In this document: positions 1 to 16,739 of the stretch, piece by piece | Layout of the letters: every line of letters begins with the position of its first letter | Position numbering within the stretch: the stretch's first letter is position 1 | Source of the DNA: Astropecten irregularis | Taxonomy: Eukaryota > Echinodermata > Asteroidea > Paxillosida > Astropectinidae | Direction of reading: 5' to 3' | Length of the DNA: 64,000 bases | NCBI GenBank assembly: GCA_963971285.1 | Contig: OZ020250.1 | Location: 16,848,499-16,912,498 of the forward strand | Translations under genes and position numbers: made by a program | Notes under the pieces: model-generated | The model's database searches: none | Seen by the model: only the letters and a program-made list of their open reading frames with translations | Told to the model about the DNA's origin: nothing

Positions 1-2890
1 GTTTCTAGAAATAGATACACTGGTAACTGCTTCCGCTCTTGTAAGTCGCTAATCTCGTGTACCAAACACAAAAATACACTCGGATTTGCTGAAAGGTGTG
101 TTGTGACTGTTGTCCAAGCTTCTAGAAGATTGATTCCAGTGTTGAAGTACCGTTGCTGGTCGTGGCAGGAACTTGGTTCTTAAGGAGCCGAGGCAGGAGA
201 CGCTTCTACGAGAGAAGATGAAGTGTCGCTCTCTCTTGGCAGGGACAGGACAGCAAGGCAGAAAACAGGAGGGCAGGGAGGCAGTCGCCTTCACTTGCCC
301 TCTTGACCTTCCTGTCTTGGAACAGCTTTCATCTCCAGTCCTCTTTGGATGTTGGCTGGTTAAGACATCTTGTAATAGACAGTTCAAGATGCATTTTAAA
401 TTGATTGGTCTGTACAAGCGCAAGTAATGTTTTGTACATTCCCGGATGCCTCACATTGATAGGCCTGTCCGCTCTGATACTGCTCGTAAACTAAAAGGGC
501 CGTTGTTGCCCTGGTTCTTGGCCTTGGTGCCCCTTTAAATATTTCCATAGACATTCTAATTTTCCAATGGAAGTGCCCCTTGCAATGGAAAAGTGGCCTT
601 GCCCCTTTCAGAAGCAAATTCCAGGCCTGTGCCATTCAAAAATGATACCCACATTCTGCCCTATGCTTCCACTGTTTTGATCAGAAAACACAAAAGTGGT
701 CATTAAATGGCTTCTGGCTGTCAGAAGCCAAGGCTTGTTTGCAAGAGAAAGATCATTACATCTCAGAAGTTACTTAATGTTATTCTGTTACAGTGGTCTG
801 GGATGCATTCTCTGGCAAAATTGTCCTTCTTTGCTTATCCCAAAACAATTCATGAAAATCCAATTCATGAAAATATGAACATAAATTTGCTTTGTTGTCA
901 CGTGCCATTTTCCTTTTTCTGGCAAGTTGGGGGAGGGGGGTGTCCAGATTCCATTCTTGACCATGTCTAAATTTTGAAAAGATTCTGCACATTTTCAAAA
1001 ATCACAAAGAACTTCCTTGCTTTGTGCTAGCGAAGTAGCTATAGACTGTTTTTCCTAGTATTTTCTCATACAGTGTTTCGTTGTTGTGGATATTTATAGC
1101 AGGGATGTACTAATATCATTACAGTCAATCAGTAATATTTTGGCGAACAAAACCTTCAAACTCTGAGTAACCTCTGAATTATTATTATTTTATTTTAAGG
1201 AGGGACAGAGAATCCTGAGTCTTTGACTTGTTTTGTTTGTTTGAATGTTTGAACTTTCCACATTTTTGTTATGAACAAGACGACTGCAGTGCGGGTTATC
1301 TGTCACCAAATGGTAGACATAATGACATAATAAGTCTGATTGCCAGCATTTGGGCATGTGCTTTGTCGTTTTAAAGTAAAGTGTACAAGCTTCAAATTCA
1401 TGTTTTGTTCTCACTTGAAACCCAGCACTGCCTGCTCACATACAGATTCTTGCTTAACCACTTGCAAAACTCACTTAAAAATTATCTTGTGAAGCTAGTA
1501 GCTTGCTGGATTACAGTTTTATTCAATTTTTTATAATCATTATTTGTTACATTTTGACTAATTGCTGTTGTTTTTTTAATTTTTAATCAGAAAAATGTTT
1601 TGCCGCGAGTCAGCAATCCCTTTGTTCAGCCACTTAGACGTACATTTCAAAATCACTTGCCTTTAATTTGCTTTTGGGCACTTACAAATTACTTCATGTG
1701 TCATCCAACGTGCATCGCCGACTCTTGCCTTGTCATTGTTTTACAGTGTATTTCATAAATTTTAGCTTAAAGGTAGTATCATACTTTGGGTTTTTGTCAA
1801 AGAAATACAGATTCGTGGGCAAAAATATCAAGACAGATACAGTAAAAGTAATCTGTGAAAATTTCAGTCCCATACGTTGCCCACTTTTTGAAAAAACAGC
1901 GAAAAATGGCCACAGTATTTCTTAAGTGTTTTCTCTTTTATTTTTGATTTTTTAAAAGATCAAAAAGATTTTCGGTCGTTGTTTTACTAATTTCTGGATA
2001 AATACACTATTTCAGGCGGAAGCATTTTAACTGTATGTTTCTACCACCACCATCTTCATACCCTGTAAGTTATAGGTAAATCTGTGAACATTTCTGTTTT
2101 GGTCTCTTGCCAAAGTATGATACTACCTTTAACAACTGTCATTTCGTGCAGCACTTGAAGTTCATGTCTAGAGATGGTTCTTTGGAACCGCATTATGATT
2201 GCTGATTGCAAGTCATAAAATCCTCTTCAACCAAAATGATGACCTGAAATCTATCAAATGCTCATAGTCTGACATTTTGAGCAGGATCTCTCTCAAAGGC
2301 AAAGGCTTGGCCTTTCAGAAAGATCCTGCTAGGATCGAAATGTCAGGCCATCCTAACACTGAGTACTTACTGATGATTACTGCAAGCTATTAGTGATGAG
2401 TTTTCTAGAACGGCTTTTCTGGGTTGATGTAGGGGACAGTGTTAACAGCCTCTCCACTAAGCTCCTTCCCTGGATGTCAAAGACTTGCGACTCAACTTAC
2501 CAAAGTGCCAAGGTTGCATCCCCCCTCCTTCTCCCCCTTCCCCATTTGTCTCTGATTAGGAGACTTCCTCGGGACATTTAACCGGCTTCCTGCAGGGGAA
2601 GCAATGCAACATATGCGCTACCTGTTTCTGAAGGGTGTGGGTACCATCTTTCTCGGCCAAAAAACACCAAGTGCTGGCATTTAGGGTGAAACGGTTTACG
2701 ACCTTCCTATTGAGATGTGGGTCAAAGAAGTTGTTTTCATAATTGTTTACAAACAAATGTCATCCTCTTCATCCCACCCCTTCCATTCTGTACATTATAA
2801 TTTGATTTGATCCTTACAGGTGTCGACTGATTCAACTGATTTGTTTTTGCCATAAACCACCATCCATGTTTATATGTGTTACATTTTCAG
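1..2890. other. Smad4 intron/upstream sequence without recognisable exon
   Basis: No MH1 motif or other conserved coding segment could be read on either strand. It contains a complete TTAA-flanked MITE (1767-2132) and a GATCC-loop-GGATC-GAAA remnant near 2277-2345. Confidence 0.7.
1767..2132. mobile_element. TTAA-flanked MITE, piggyBac-like (copy 1)
   Basis: Perfect terminal inverted repeat AGGTAGTATCATACTTTGG / CCAAAGTATGATACTACCT, each end bounded by TTAA. 366 bp including both TTAA; no coding capacity. TTAA target choice is typical of piggyBac (also of Kolobok), so the superfamily is inferred. Confidence 0.85.
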
Positions 2891-8164
<5,274 letters not shown>

Positions 8165-10190
8165 ACATTAAGAGGCTGCCCGGTGGAAGCGTTTTTTTTG
8201 GAATGATGTACAAAGTGCTGCAAGTCATCCGATTGAGTATCTTCTATGCCGTGGAATCCTTTTGAAGTCCATGATTAGTTATAGATCCCCCCTGATTGGA
8301 CAGTCAGTGAAAAAAACAAAAAACAAGATGAGGTGTGCATTAAGCCTGGGGAACCCTTTGGATGCCAACATCAATATGCAGAGGGTCTTGTATTGAGAGA
8401 TGATGTTGTCAACATGTCAACCAGTAGACTTACTTCTGTGGAATCCTTTGGGTCAGACAATAGTGGCAGGCATTCTTCCAGAGAAAACCCGAATCTCAAC
8501 AGGTCACAGACTAGAGGCCACCGGGAAGAACCTACCTGTCAATTGAAGGATCCTGAGGTTTCCTCATACTTCACGATGAACGGTGAAATCGTGATTAACT
8601 TTCTTTCTGATCCACGGATGAAAGAAATCGGCAATGATTCAGGGAGTCATACCTTGAAGATCAACATCCCTTGAAAGTCCCAAGAGTGAATCTCCTTCAT
8701 TTGATGGCAGACGTTTGAAGACGGCTTGACAGAAGACGGTTTGCAGAGATGCTTTACATCCCTGCAAACCAGCAAGACCACCATTAAGCTTCGGTCTGTT
8801 CTACTACCACAGAAGAAATGGAGAGAAAAAATTCCATACGACAAGTGAAATTTGTTTTCAAACAACCATTCAGATTGCAATGACCCAAAGTGCCATTTAC
8901 ATAAACCAGTCCATAACACTCCTCTCTGCCCTCGATCAATTTTTGGAAATGGTAACATTTTGTGCTCACTTTTGGCACCTCAACTAAAATATTCTTGCAA
9001 AAAGGCAGATGTGCTTTAATAACTGTTTATGCCTAAGCATGGAAAGCTTTGGAGATGAGCGACCACTACAGGATCATCTGTATGAGTTTGTACCGGTTTT
9101 GCGGCTAGGCAGTTGTGCATCTACCTTATTAAAGAAAACACAGCATCACAGCGATATTTCATGAAGTGGTCACGTGCTGGTAACGCACTGCAATTGTGGC
9201 TGAGTGCATATCTGTGCTAAAAATGCATTGGTGGTGGTCTTGCCAGATTTGTCAGTAAAACTGGGATTGGTTGGTATGTCGGGAAGGTTGGATCGGTTGG
9301 GAAGTTGAAAAAAAGTTGGAAAGGTCTGAAAGTTTGGGAAAGGTTGAAAGTGTAATTGGCTTGGGAATGACGGAACTGTTTAATAACCATTTTGGTATGG
9401 ATACAAATGTAGAGTAGGTTGGAAAGGTGGGTTGGGAAGATGAAAGTTGGAAAAAAATGTTGGATGTTTCTGGAAGTTGGGGAAATGTAATGCATTTTGG
9501 GAAGGCTGGATTGGTTGGGAAAGTGTGCAAGGGGAAAGATCTGTGTGTTGGGAAGTTGACTTGGTTTGAAAATGTTGGAAAGGTCTGGAAGGGAAGTACG
9601 GACACGTTTTAGGAAATAGTCCGAAAAACATTTGTAATTTATCCGTAAAAGGAAAATCAGGAATGATGTAAAAACACTCAACTACACAGAGGAAAAAAAG
9701 TCTTGTATTTGTAATGGAAGTTATTTTGTATTTTGTACTTTATGTAATATGTATGGCGTTGTTCTTCCAAGGAAAGATGGCCTCGATTGTGCAGAGATTT
9801 TTTTTAAGAAATGAAGGATTTTGTCGTGTTTTTTATAATGTGTACAAAGAAAGTAGCTAATCTGTGGGTTTTTATTGTACAAGGCATGAGTAACCAATAT
9901 AATTTAAAAGTCGTGGTCATTTAAGTGAAAACAAAAATCAAGATCCGTCAGGATTTGTCAGTGCTAAAGTAGTGTCGTTTGGAATTTTAGGCAAAAAAAA
10001 AATTTGGAATTTGGCTCTTAGATCAAGTTTAGATATTGTCATTTGTACGGTGTGTGATCCCATGGCCTGTTTAAGGGAACCTATTGGTAATTTTCTTTAC
10101 AAGGAATTGTCCTATCTAGTGATTAGACGGTGAAGAGGGCAAACTCATTGAATTCCCTTAGCTTTGAGCAAGCTGTTGGGATGTGGTTGT
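8165..10190 (+). other. SMAD4: Probable Smad4 3' UTR and downstream sequence
   Basis: Directly follows the Smad4 stop. Short open frames here show no recognisable domain. An ATTAAA near 9127 could be a poly(A) signal, but the true end of the transcript cannot be fixed by eye. At 9260-9600 there is a degenerate purine-rich tandem repeat of TTGGGAAG-type units. Confidence 0.5.
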
Positions 10191-10194
10191 CGAG

Positions 10195-10870
10195 CAGGCT
10201 TCATCTTAGTCTTCTGTTGGACCTAGTTGCATTCAGACAGGCTTCATCTTAGTCTTCTGTTGGACCTAGTTGCATTCAGACAGGCTTCATCTTAGTCTTC
10301 TGTTGGACCTAGTTGCATTCAGACAGGCTTCATCTTAGTCTGCTGTTGGACCAAGTTGCATTCAGACGGGCTTCATCTTAGTCTGCTGTCAGACCTGGTT
10401 GCATTCAGACAGGCTTCATCTTAGTCTGCTGTTGGACCTAGTTGCATTCAGACAGGCTTCATCTTAGTCTGCTGTCAGACCTAGTTGCATTCAGACAGGC
10501 TTCATCTTAGTCTGCTGTCAGACCTAGTTCCATTCAGACAGGCTTCATCTTAGTCTGCTGTCGGACCTGGACCTAGTTGCATTCAGACAGGCTTCATCTT
10601 AGTCTGCTGTCAGACCTAGTTGCATTCAGACGGGCTTCATCTTAGTCTGCTGTTGGACCTAGTTGCATTCAGACAGGCTTCATCTTAGTCTGCTGTTGGA
10701 CCTGGTTGCATTCAGACAGGCTTCATCTTAGTCTGCTGTTGGACCTGGTTGCATTCAGACGGGCTTCATCTTAGTCTGCTGTTGGACCAAGTTGCATTCA
10801 GATGGGCTTCATATTAGTCTGCTGTTGGACCAAGTTGCATTTAGACGGGCTTCATTTTGCCCTGCTGTCT
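10195..10870. repeat. 43-bp minisatellite, about 15.5 copies
   Basis: Unit begins CTTCATCTTAGTCTGCTGTT and continues through GGACCTAGTTGCATTCAGACAGG. Consecutive TCATCTT starts are spaced 43 bp (10201, 10244 and on). One copy near 10561 has a short internal duplication. The array decays after 10860. Confidence 0.95.
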
Positions 10871-11810
10871 GAATTTGGTTGTTTCACATATGCTTCATCT
10901 TATTATTAAGATAGGAGGATCTAGTTGTATTCAGACAAGCTTCACCTTGTTGGAATTTGTAGCATTCAAACATACTACTTCATCCTGCTGTTGAATGTTG
11001 TTATAGTCAATCAGACGTCACCAAGCAGACTATAACTTCTTTTATGTTGTATCATAGGGAATTTGGTCTGGTAACCTGTGTTCACTTAGCAAAACCTCTT
11101 TATTCTGAACTTGGCGGGTATCGGTTACCAACCCATATGTCATGCAATGTATATTGCGATGTGACTGGTACTCGGCAAAGTTTTGCTGGGCGTGAAAAGG
11201 TCAACTTGTGGCTTTTGAAGTTCCATGATGTTGGAATTACTGTTATGCAGGTTAATAACCATTTTCAGCATAGACATATTACTGTATTCTCAGACTCAGT
11301 GAACAGGCATATCTGCTGTTTGCCATGTTGCAGAGTACCAGTATTTGTATTTTGACAAGAATGCGTGAGATCCAGACCATGAAAATCCCTAGTGTTTGCC
11401 ATTTTTGTTTCGCTTACAAAACGACTATGTTAGCAAATTACTTAATATTTTGACATTTGGACTGTACTGAATTATTACATATTTATATGACATATTTTGG
11501 TGAAATGGCTTTTTGCATGCAGAGTAATGGCTTGATATTACAAATTGAGAATTTAGCACAATTTATTTCATAATGATGGTCTATTAAGTCATAAATCTCA
11601 TCTGCAATTAGTAGGTAAAACAATAATTATGCATCGAATTTAATAATATAATAGGAGTCATGACATATTTTTTGTTTTATTAAGATTGTTTTCAATCCTG
11701 AGCACTTTCAAGCAATGTAATTGAAGCACATGCAGCCTAATTTGTTATATAAACTTGTTGTGATTTTGGTTCATATTTTTGCATTACACATTTCAGTTCA
11801 CACTAATGTC

Positions 11811-12132
11811 TAAGGTACAATACATGATTGGTAAAGGTCACATAACAGCAATCACACTTTGTCCAATCCAGAATGAACATGAAATGATCAAACTGTGAAA
11901 ATTTGAGCTCAATCGGACATCTGAGTCACGAGAAATTAGTGAAAAACCAACTCAATTTTTCTAATACATAAAGAATGGTTTTGATCTTACCCCGAGATCA
12001 AAACTGTTTTCGGTCGTTGTTTTACTAACGGTATGTTTCTACCAGTACCATCTTCATATCCTGGATGTTATACGTAAATCTTTGAACTTTTCTGTTTGGG
12101 GATGTTACCAATCCTGTACTATACCTTAACTT
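11811..12132. mobile_element. Degenerate MITE of the TTAA family (subfamily 2)
   Basis: Ends AAGGTACAATACATGATTGG and, inverted, CCAATCCTGTACTATACCTT. Inner GTTGTTTTACTAA...CGGTATGTTTCTACCA matches the other family members. Confidence 0.65.
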
Positions 12133-12805
12133 GTAAGGGAAATCGGGTCAGATCGTTGTCAACATCGTAGTTGGGGAAAAAACAAAAACCTGAAATGAAT
12201 TCTTTCTTTATTACAACATTATTTTGCTCGGTCAATGTTTAGTCTGAAAGTAGGCCATTTTAAAGATATGTTGCTGTTAAATGACATAATGCAAAAAAAA
12301 ATGGGGAAAATGCAGCTAATCATTTTTAACACTTCATTCTGATCTTTGTTTGCTTGTTTTGTTCATCATCAGTTGTTTTAATTTTGATATTTGTGGGAAT
12401 GATGAATTTGTGTGCTAATATTGTGGAAACCGTTTAAAAGAAAAAAAATAATACTTGCTATTGTAAGTCAGATGTGTAAGCATGCTTAAGTTGATTTTGA
12501 AATTCAAATGTGAGATGTTAGTGTCACTGAAATGATCCGGAAAAAGAGCATTCCAATAGTGTGTTATGCTAGAGATGCTGTTCCCTATAGACTGTGTAGA
12601 AACCAGAAATATGACATTGTATTGATAGTCTAGTGAGGATAATGTCTCCGAGCCACCTTTAGGTGTACACATCAGAAAACCCCAAATGACATTGATGTAC
12701 TATAAATGAAATGTTTATGAGTGTAGTAGGCCTAATTCACGATCAACTCAAATATTTCAACTTTGTAAGGATGTAATACATTGTTATGGTAATTTGGGGC
12801 ATATT

Positions 12806-13173
12806 TTAAAGGGCATGTACAACATTGGTAAAGGTGACAGAGCAGCTGCAGGCTGCTCATAATTTGATTTGTCATGGAATAGAAACAAACCTGTGAAATT
12901 TTCAGCTCAATTGATCATTGGAAACAGTAGGTAACGACAAAAACTGTTGCAATCGTTTCGCCAAATTGTGTGGGAATAGCTGTCTCATTTTTGGTCTTGC
13001 CAAGCTCAAAAATGTTTGGTTTTACTCTTTTCTAGATAAATATTACAGTATTTCAGGCAGATCAATTTCCACAGTATGTTTCTACCATTACCGTCTTTAT
13101 TCCCTATAAGTTATACATAAATCTGTGAAAATTTCTGTTATGGTTTGTTTGAAATGTTGTACATGACCTTTAA
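12806..13173. mobile_element. TTAA-flanked MITE (subfamily 2, copy 2)
   Basis: TTAA at both ends; inverted ends AGGGCATGTACAACATTGG and GTTGTACATGACCT. Shares GTATGTTTCTACCA and the ATAAATCTGTGAAAATTTCTG stretch with other copies. Confidence 0.75.
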
Positions 13174-13292
13174 AGATGGCGATGATGAGACGCCCTCATT
13201 AGACCACATCAGGCCAACCAGCTTGCCTACTCACTTTATGATGCAATCCATTTTTGAAATCATTGCTTCTTATTAACCAACCTCGTTGGCAT

Positions 13293-13654
13293 TTAATGTA
13301 TAATACATGATTGATAAAGGTGACAGAACAGCTTCAGACTGTTCATAATTTGATTTGTCTTCATGGCATCAAAAACAAACCTGTGAAATTTTCAGCTCAT
13401 ATCATCACTGCTGAAACATTGAAAAACGCTCACGGTATTTTCAAATCTATTAACATGAGTTTTGATCGAAACCCGAGATCAAAACTGTTTTTGGTCATTG
13501 TTTGACTAATTTCTGGATAAATACAGCATTTCAGCCGGAAATATTATTTTAATGGTATATTTCTACCAGCACCGTCTCCATACCCTGAAAGTTATATGTA
13601 AATCTGTGAACATTTCTGTTTGGGTATGTTAACAATCCTGTACTGTACCTTTAA
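13293..13654. mobile_element. TTAA-flanked MITE (subfamily 2, copy 3)
   Basis: TTAA at 13293-13296 and 13651-13654; inverted ends TGTATAATACATGATTG and CAATCCTGTACTGTACCT. Third related copy within 2 kb. Confidence 0.75.
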
Positions 13655-14695
13655 GTTACAAATAGATTTTCATGCATTTGAGTAGGTCACCATATTTGAA
13701 ATTTCAATTTTAATAATCAGCTCAAAGATATTGCTGAGGTCTTACACTTCTTTTTTTCAAAACATCATGAATTTAACTCTTTATGTTTTTCCCATTTTGA
13801 TCTCTATTTTCAGTGCAAATATATATGTCAAATGGGACTTAAGAGGCAGTCATTTTATTTAAACAACTCGACAATGCAAAACACAAAAAAACACCAAGAA
13901 AATAATTGAACAAATTGTCGAATCGTGTTTAGTGCCCTATGTGAAATTGCTGTCGGATAAGATATTAATACTCAGTTGTCCATTAGTGTGTTTGTTCTGT
14001 GGATGATCATGAATATGCATGAGCTTGGCAATTATTCATTATTAATAAAGTCATAATTTTTTTCTTCTTTTGGGGGTTCAACCAGGCTCCTTTATGCCAT
14101 AGTTTTAGTAAGATATTTGTTTTGTAAAAAAAGAATACCTTTTTCAAAACCATTCTAATAATAGCAAAATCATCTTGACAGGCACTTTAAAAAAATAATA
14201 AACGTGTTTAATCTGTACATATGAATGCGAATTTTGATGTGTTGTGTGTTGTAATTTTTTGATAATTATGTTGATGTTGCATATACATATAATATATTGG
14301 ATATTCTGTTGAGGTGGGCATGGGCGTTTCCGTTACTTTTTTTTGGGGGGGGGGGTTATGACATCAATATAGACTCTGATAAATTTATCATTTGCCAGGA
14401 TTCATAGGATTTGTTTTTAACTAAACCAGGATTTGGACCGGAGACCCCTTATTATAAACTCATTAAGTTTGAATGTTTTCATGTTTTATGCCCTAAAATT
14501 GGAGAAAAATCTCGAAAAAAAAAATTCTGTTCTGTAAACGAATTTGATGTGCTCTAGCCATGACACGTCCCTCGATAAGTTTTTCAGATTGTGACTCAGT
14601 TTAGGACTTGATTTCATCGAAATTACACTTTTTGCTTTCCAACCCACCTGTTTTATGAAGGCTAAATCTGCTCTAACTGTTCGGACTCATCTGTT
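13655..14695. other. Gene-free AT-rich spacer
   Basis: No coding segment, RNA gene or clear repeat seen apart from a short T/G homopolymer run near 14338-14356. Confidence 0.6.
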
Positions 14696-14696
14696 C

Positions 14697-15416
14697 CCCC
14701 AGTATTTTAGTTCCCCCAATATGGTAGTACACCCAGTATGGTAGTTCCCCCAGTGGTTCCCCCAGTATGGAGTAGTGCCCCCGGTAGTTCCCCCAGTAGT
14801 TCACCCGGTATGGAGTAGTGCCCCCGGTAGTTCCCCCAGTAGTTCCCCCGGTATGGAGTAGTACCCCCGGTAGTTCCCCCAGTAGTTCCCCCAGTATGGA
14901 GTAGTGCCCCCGGTAGTTCCCCCAGTAGTTCCCCCAGTATGGAGTAGTGCCCCCCAGTAGTTCCCCCAGTATGGAGTAGTGCCCCTGGTAGTTCCCCCAG
15001 TAGTTCCCCCGGTATGGAGTAGTACCCCCGGTAGTTCCCCCAGTAGTTCCCCCAGTATGGAGTAGTGCCCCCGGTAGTTCCCCCAGTAGTTCCCCCAGTA
15101 TGGAGTAGTGCCCCCCAGTAGTTCCCCCAGTATGGAGTAGTGCCCCTGGTAGTTCCCCCAGTAGTTCCCCCGGTATGGAGTAGTACCCCCGGTAGTTCCC
15201 CCAGTAGTTCCCCCAGTATGGAGTAGTGCCCCCGGTAGTTCCCCCAGTAGTTCCCCCAGTATGGAGTAGTGCCCCCCAGTAGTTCCCCCAGTATGGAGTA
15301 GTGCACCTGGTAGTTCCCCCAGTAGTTCCCCCGGTATGGAGTAGTGCCCCCGGTAGTTCCCCCAGTATGGAGTAGTGCCCCCCCCGGGAGTTCCCCCAGT
15401 AGTTCCCCCAGTATGG
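14697..15416. repeat. C-rich minisatellite with 161-bp higher-order period
   Basis: Built from 14-15 bp blocks (AGTTCCCCC) that form 43-bp and roughly 32-bp subunits ending TATGGAGTAGTGCCCCC. The variant block (GCCCCCGGTA/GCCCCTGGTA/GCACCTGGTA) recurs at about 14820, 14981, 15142 and 15303, exactly 161 bp apart. All minus-strand frames are open through it, giving GGTTPYWGNYW-type shadow proteins. Confidence 0.93.
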
Positions 15417-16610
15417 CTGGACCTGTTCCAAGTTGCCACTTTTTGACACTTGAATCGAAAAAAAAATCCTGCCGCACCGGGTCTCAAACTTTGGATTTGG
15501 CGCTCTCAGGTCCGGACCTGTTCCAAATTGCCACTTTTTGACACTGGAGCCGAAAAAAAAGAATCATGCCGCACCGGGTCTCGAACTTTTGATTTCGGGC
15601 TCTCAGGTCCGGACCTTGTCCTAACTTTCACTTCTTGACACTCGATTTGAAAAAAAGAATCCTGCCGCACCGGGTCTCGAACTTTTGATTTCGGGCTCTC
15701 AGGTCCGGACCTGTTCCAAACTGCCACTTTTTCACACTCGAGTCGAAAAAAAAAAATCCTGCCGTTGTGGGTCTCAAGCTTAGGATTCCGGGCTCTTAGG
15801 TCCCGACCTGTTCCAAACTGCCACTTTTTCACACTCAGTCGAAAAAAAAAAAAAAATCCTGCCGTTGTGGGTCTCAAGCTTAGGATTCCGGGCTCTCAGG
15901 TCCGGACCTGTTCAAAAATGCCACTTTTTGACACGCCAGTCAAAAAAAAAAATGTATGCAGATTCGCACCGGGTCTCGAACTTTGGATTTCGGGCTCTCA
16001 GGTCGGGACCTTGTCCTAACTGCCACTTCTTGACACTCGATTTGAAAAAAAGAATCCTGCCACACCGGGTCTCGAACTTTTGATTTCGGGCTCTCAGGTC
16101 CGGACCTGTTCCAAACTGCCTCCTTTTCACACTCGAGTCGAAAAAAAAATCCTGCCGTTCTGGGTCTCAAGCTTAGGATTTCGGGCTCTCAGGTCCGGAC
16201 CTGTTCCAAACTGCCATTTTTTTACACTCGAGTCGAAAAAAAAAATTCTGCCGCACGGGGTCCTAAACTTTGGATTTCGGGCTCTCAGGTCCGGACCTGT
16301 TCCAAACTGCCACTTTTTGACTCTCGAGTCAAAAAACAAAATCCTGCATTACCGGGTCTCGAACTTTGGATTTCGGGCTCTCAGGTTCGGACCTGTTCCA
16401 AACTGCCTCTTTTTGACACTGGAATCAAAAAAACAATCCTGCCGCACCGGGTCTTGAACTTTGGATTTCGGGCTCTCAAGTCCTGATCTGTTCCAAACTG
16501 CTACTTTTTTAAACTAGAGTCGAAAAAAATCCTGCCGCACCGGGTCTCAAACTCTGGATTTCGGGCTCTCAGGTCCGGACCTGTTCCAACTGCCACTTTT
16601 TGACAAGGGT
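15417..16610 (-). repeat. Roughly 97-bp tandem array with tRNA-like B box and T-run
   Basis: About 12 units each hold GGACCTGTTCCAAACTGCCA, CGAGTC, an A8-A14 run, CCTGCCGCACCGGG and TCTCGAACTTTGGATTTCGG. On the minus strand each unit reads GTTCGAGACCCGGTGCGGCA, resembling a tRNA T-arm/B box, followed at once by a T-run like a Pol III terminator. The tRNA link is inference; tandem structure is direct. Confidence 0.88.
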
Positions 16611-16647
16611 CTGAAAACTCATTTCATATATAATTTTGACATTTCAG

Positions 16648-16735
16648 AATTTGCAAGAAAACTAGAAGAAGAAGCTGGTGGATGCAATGAAGATTCTGGC
16701 ACGGTGTCAACGTCTGGATTTACATCATCGCACAG
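16648..16735 (+). CDS. Orphan exon-like segment (unidentified gene)
   Basis: Acceptor GACATTTCAG and donor GTATGAG bracket 88 nt that read EFARKLEEEAGG, then CNEDSGTVSTSGFTSSHR. The charged then Ser/Thr-rich peptide and good splice sites look like real internal coding sequence, but I do not recognise the protein and found no partner exon. It begins right after the 97-bp tandem array. Confidence 0.35.
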
Positions 16736-16739
16736 GTAT

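Noticed and set aside
1-2890. Smad4 MH1 exons
   Set aside because: No MH1 motif could be read in any frame; they must lie outside the window.
10195-10870. CRISPR-like array
   Set aside because: Units are contiguous 43-bp repeats with no unique spacers, in a eukaryotic genome.
14673-15487. Three minus-strand frames of 228-258 codons (GGTTPYWGNYW repeats)
   Set aside because: They follow only the minisatellite; no splice context or unique domain, and all three frames are open.
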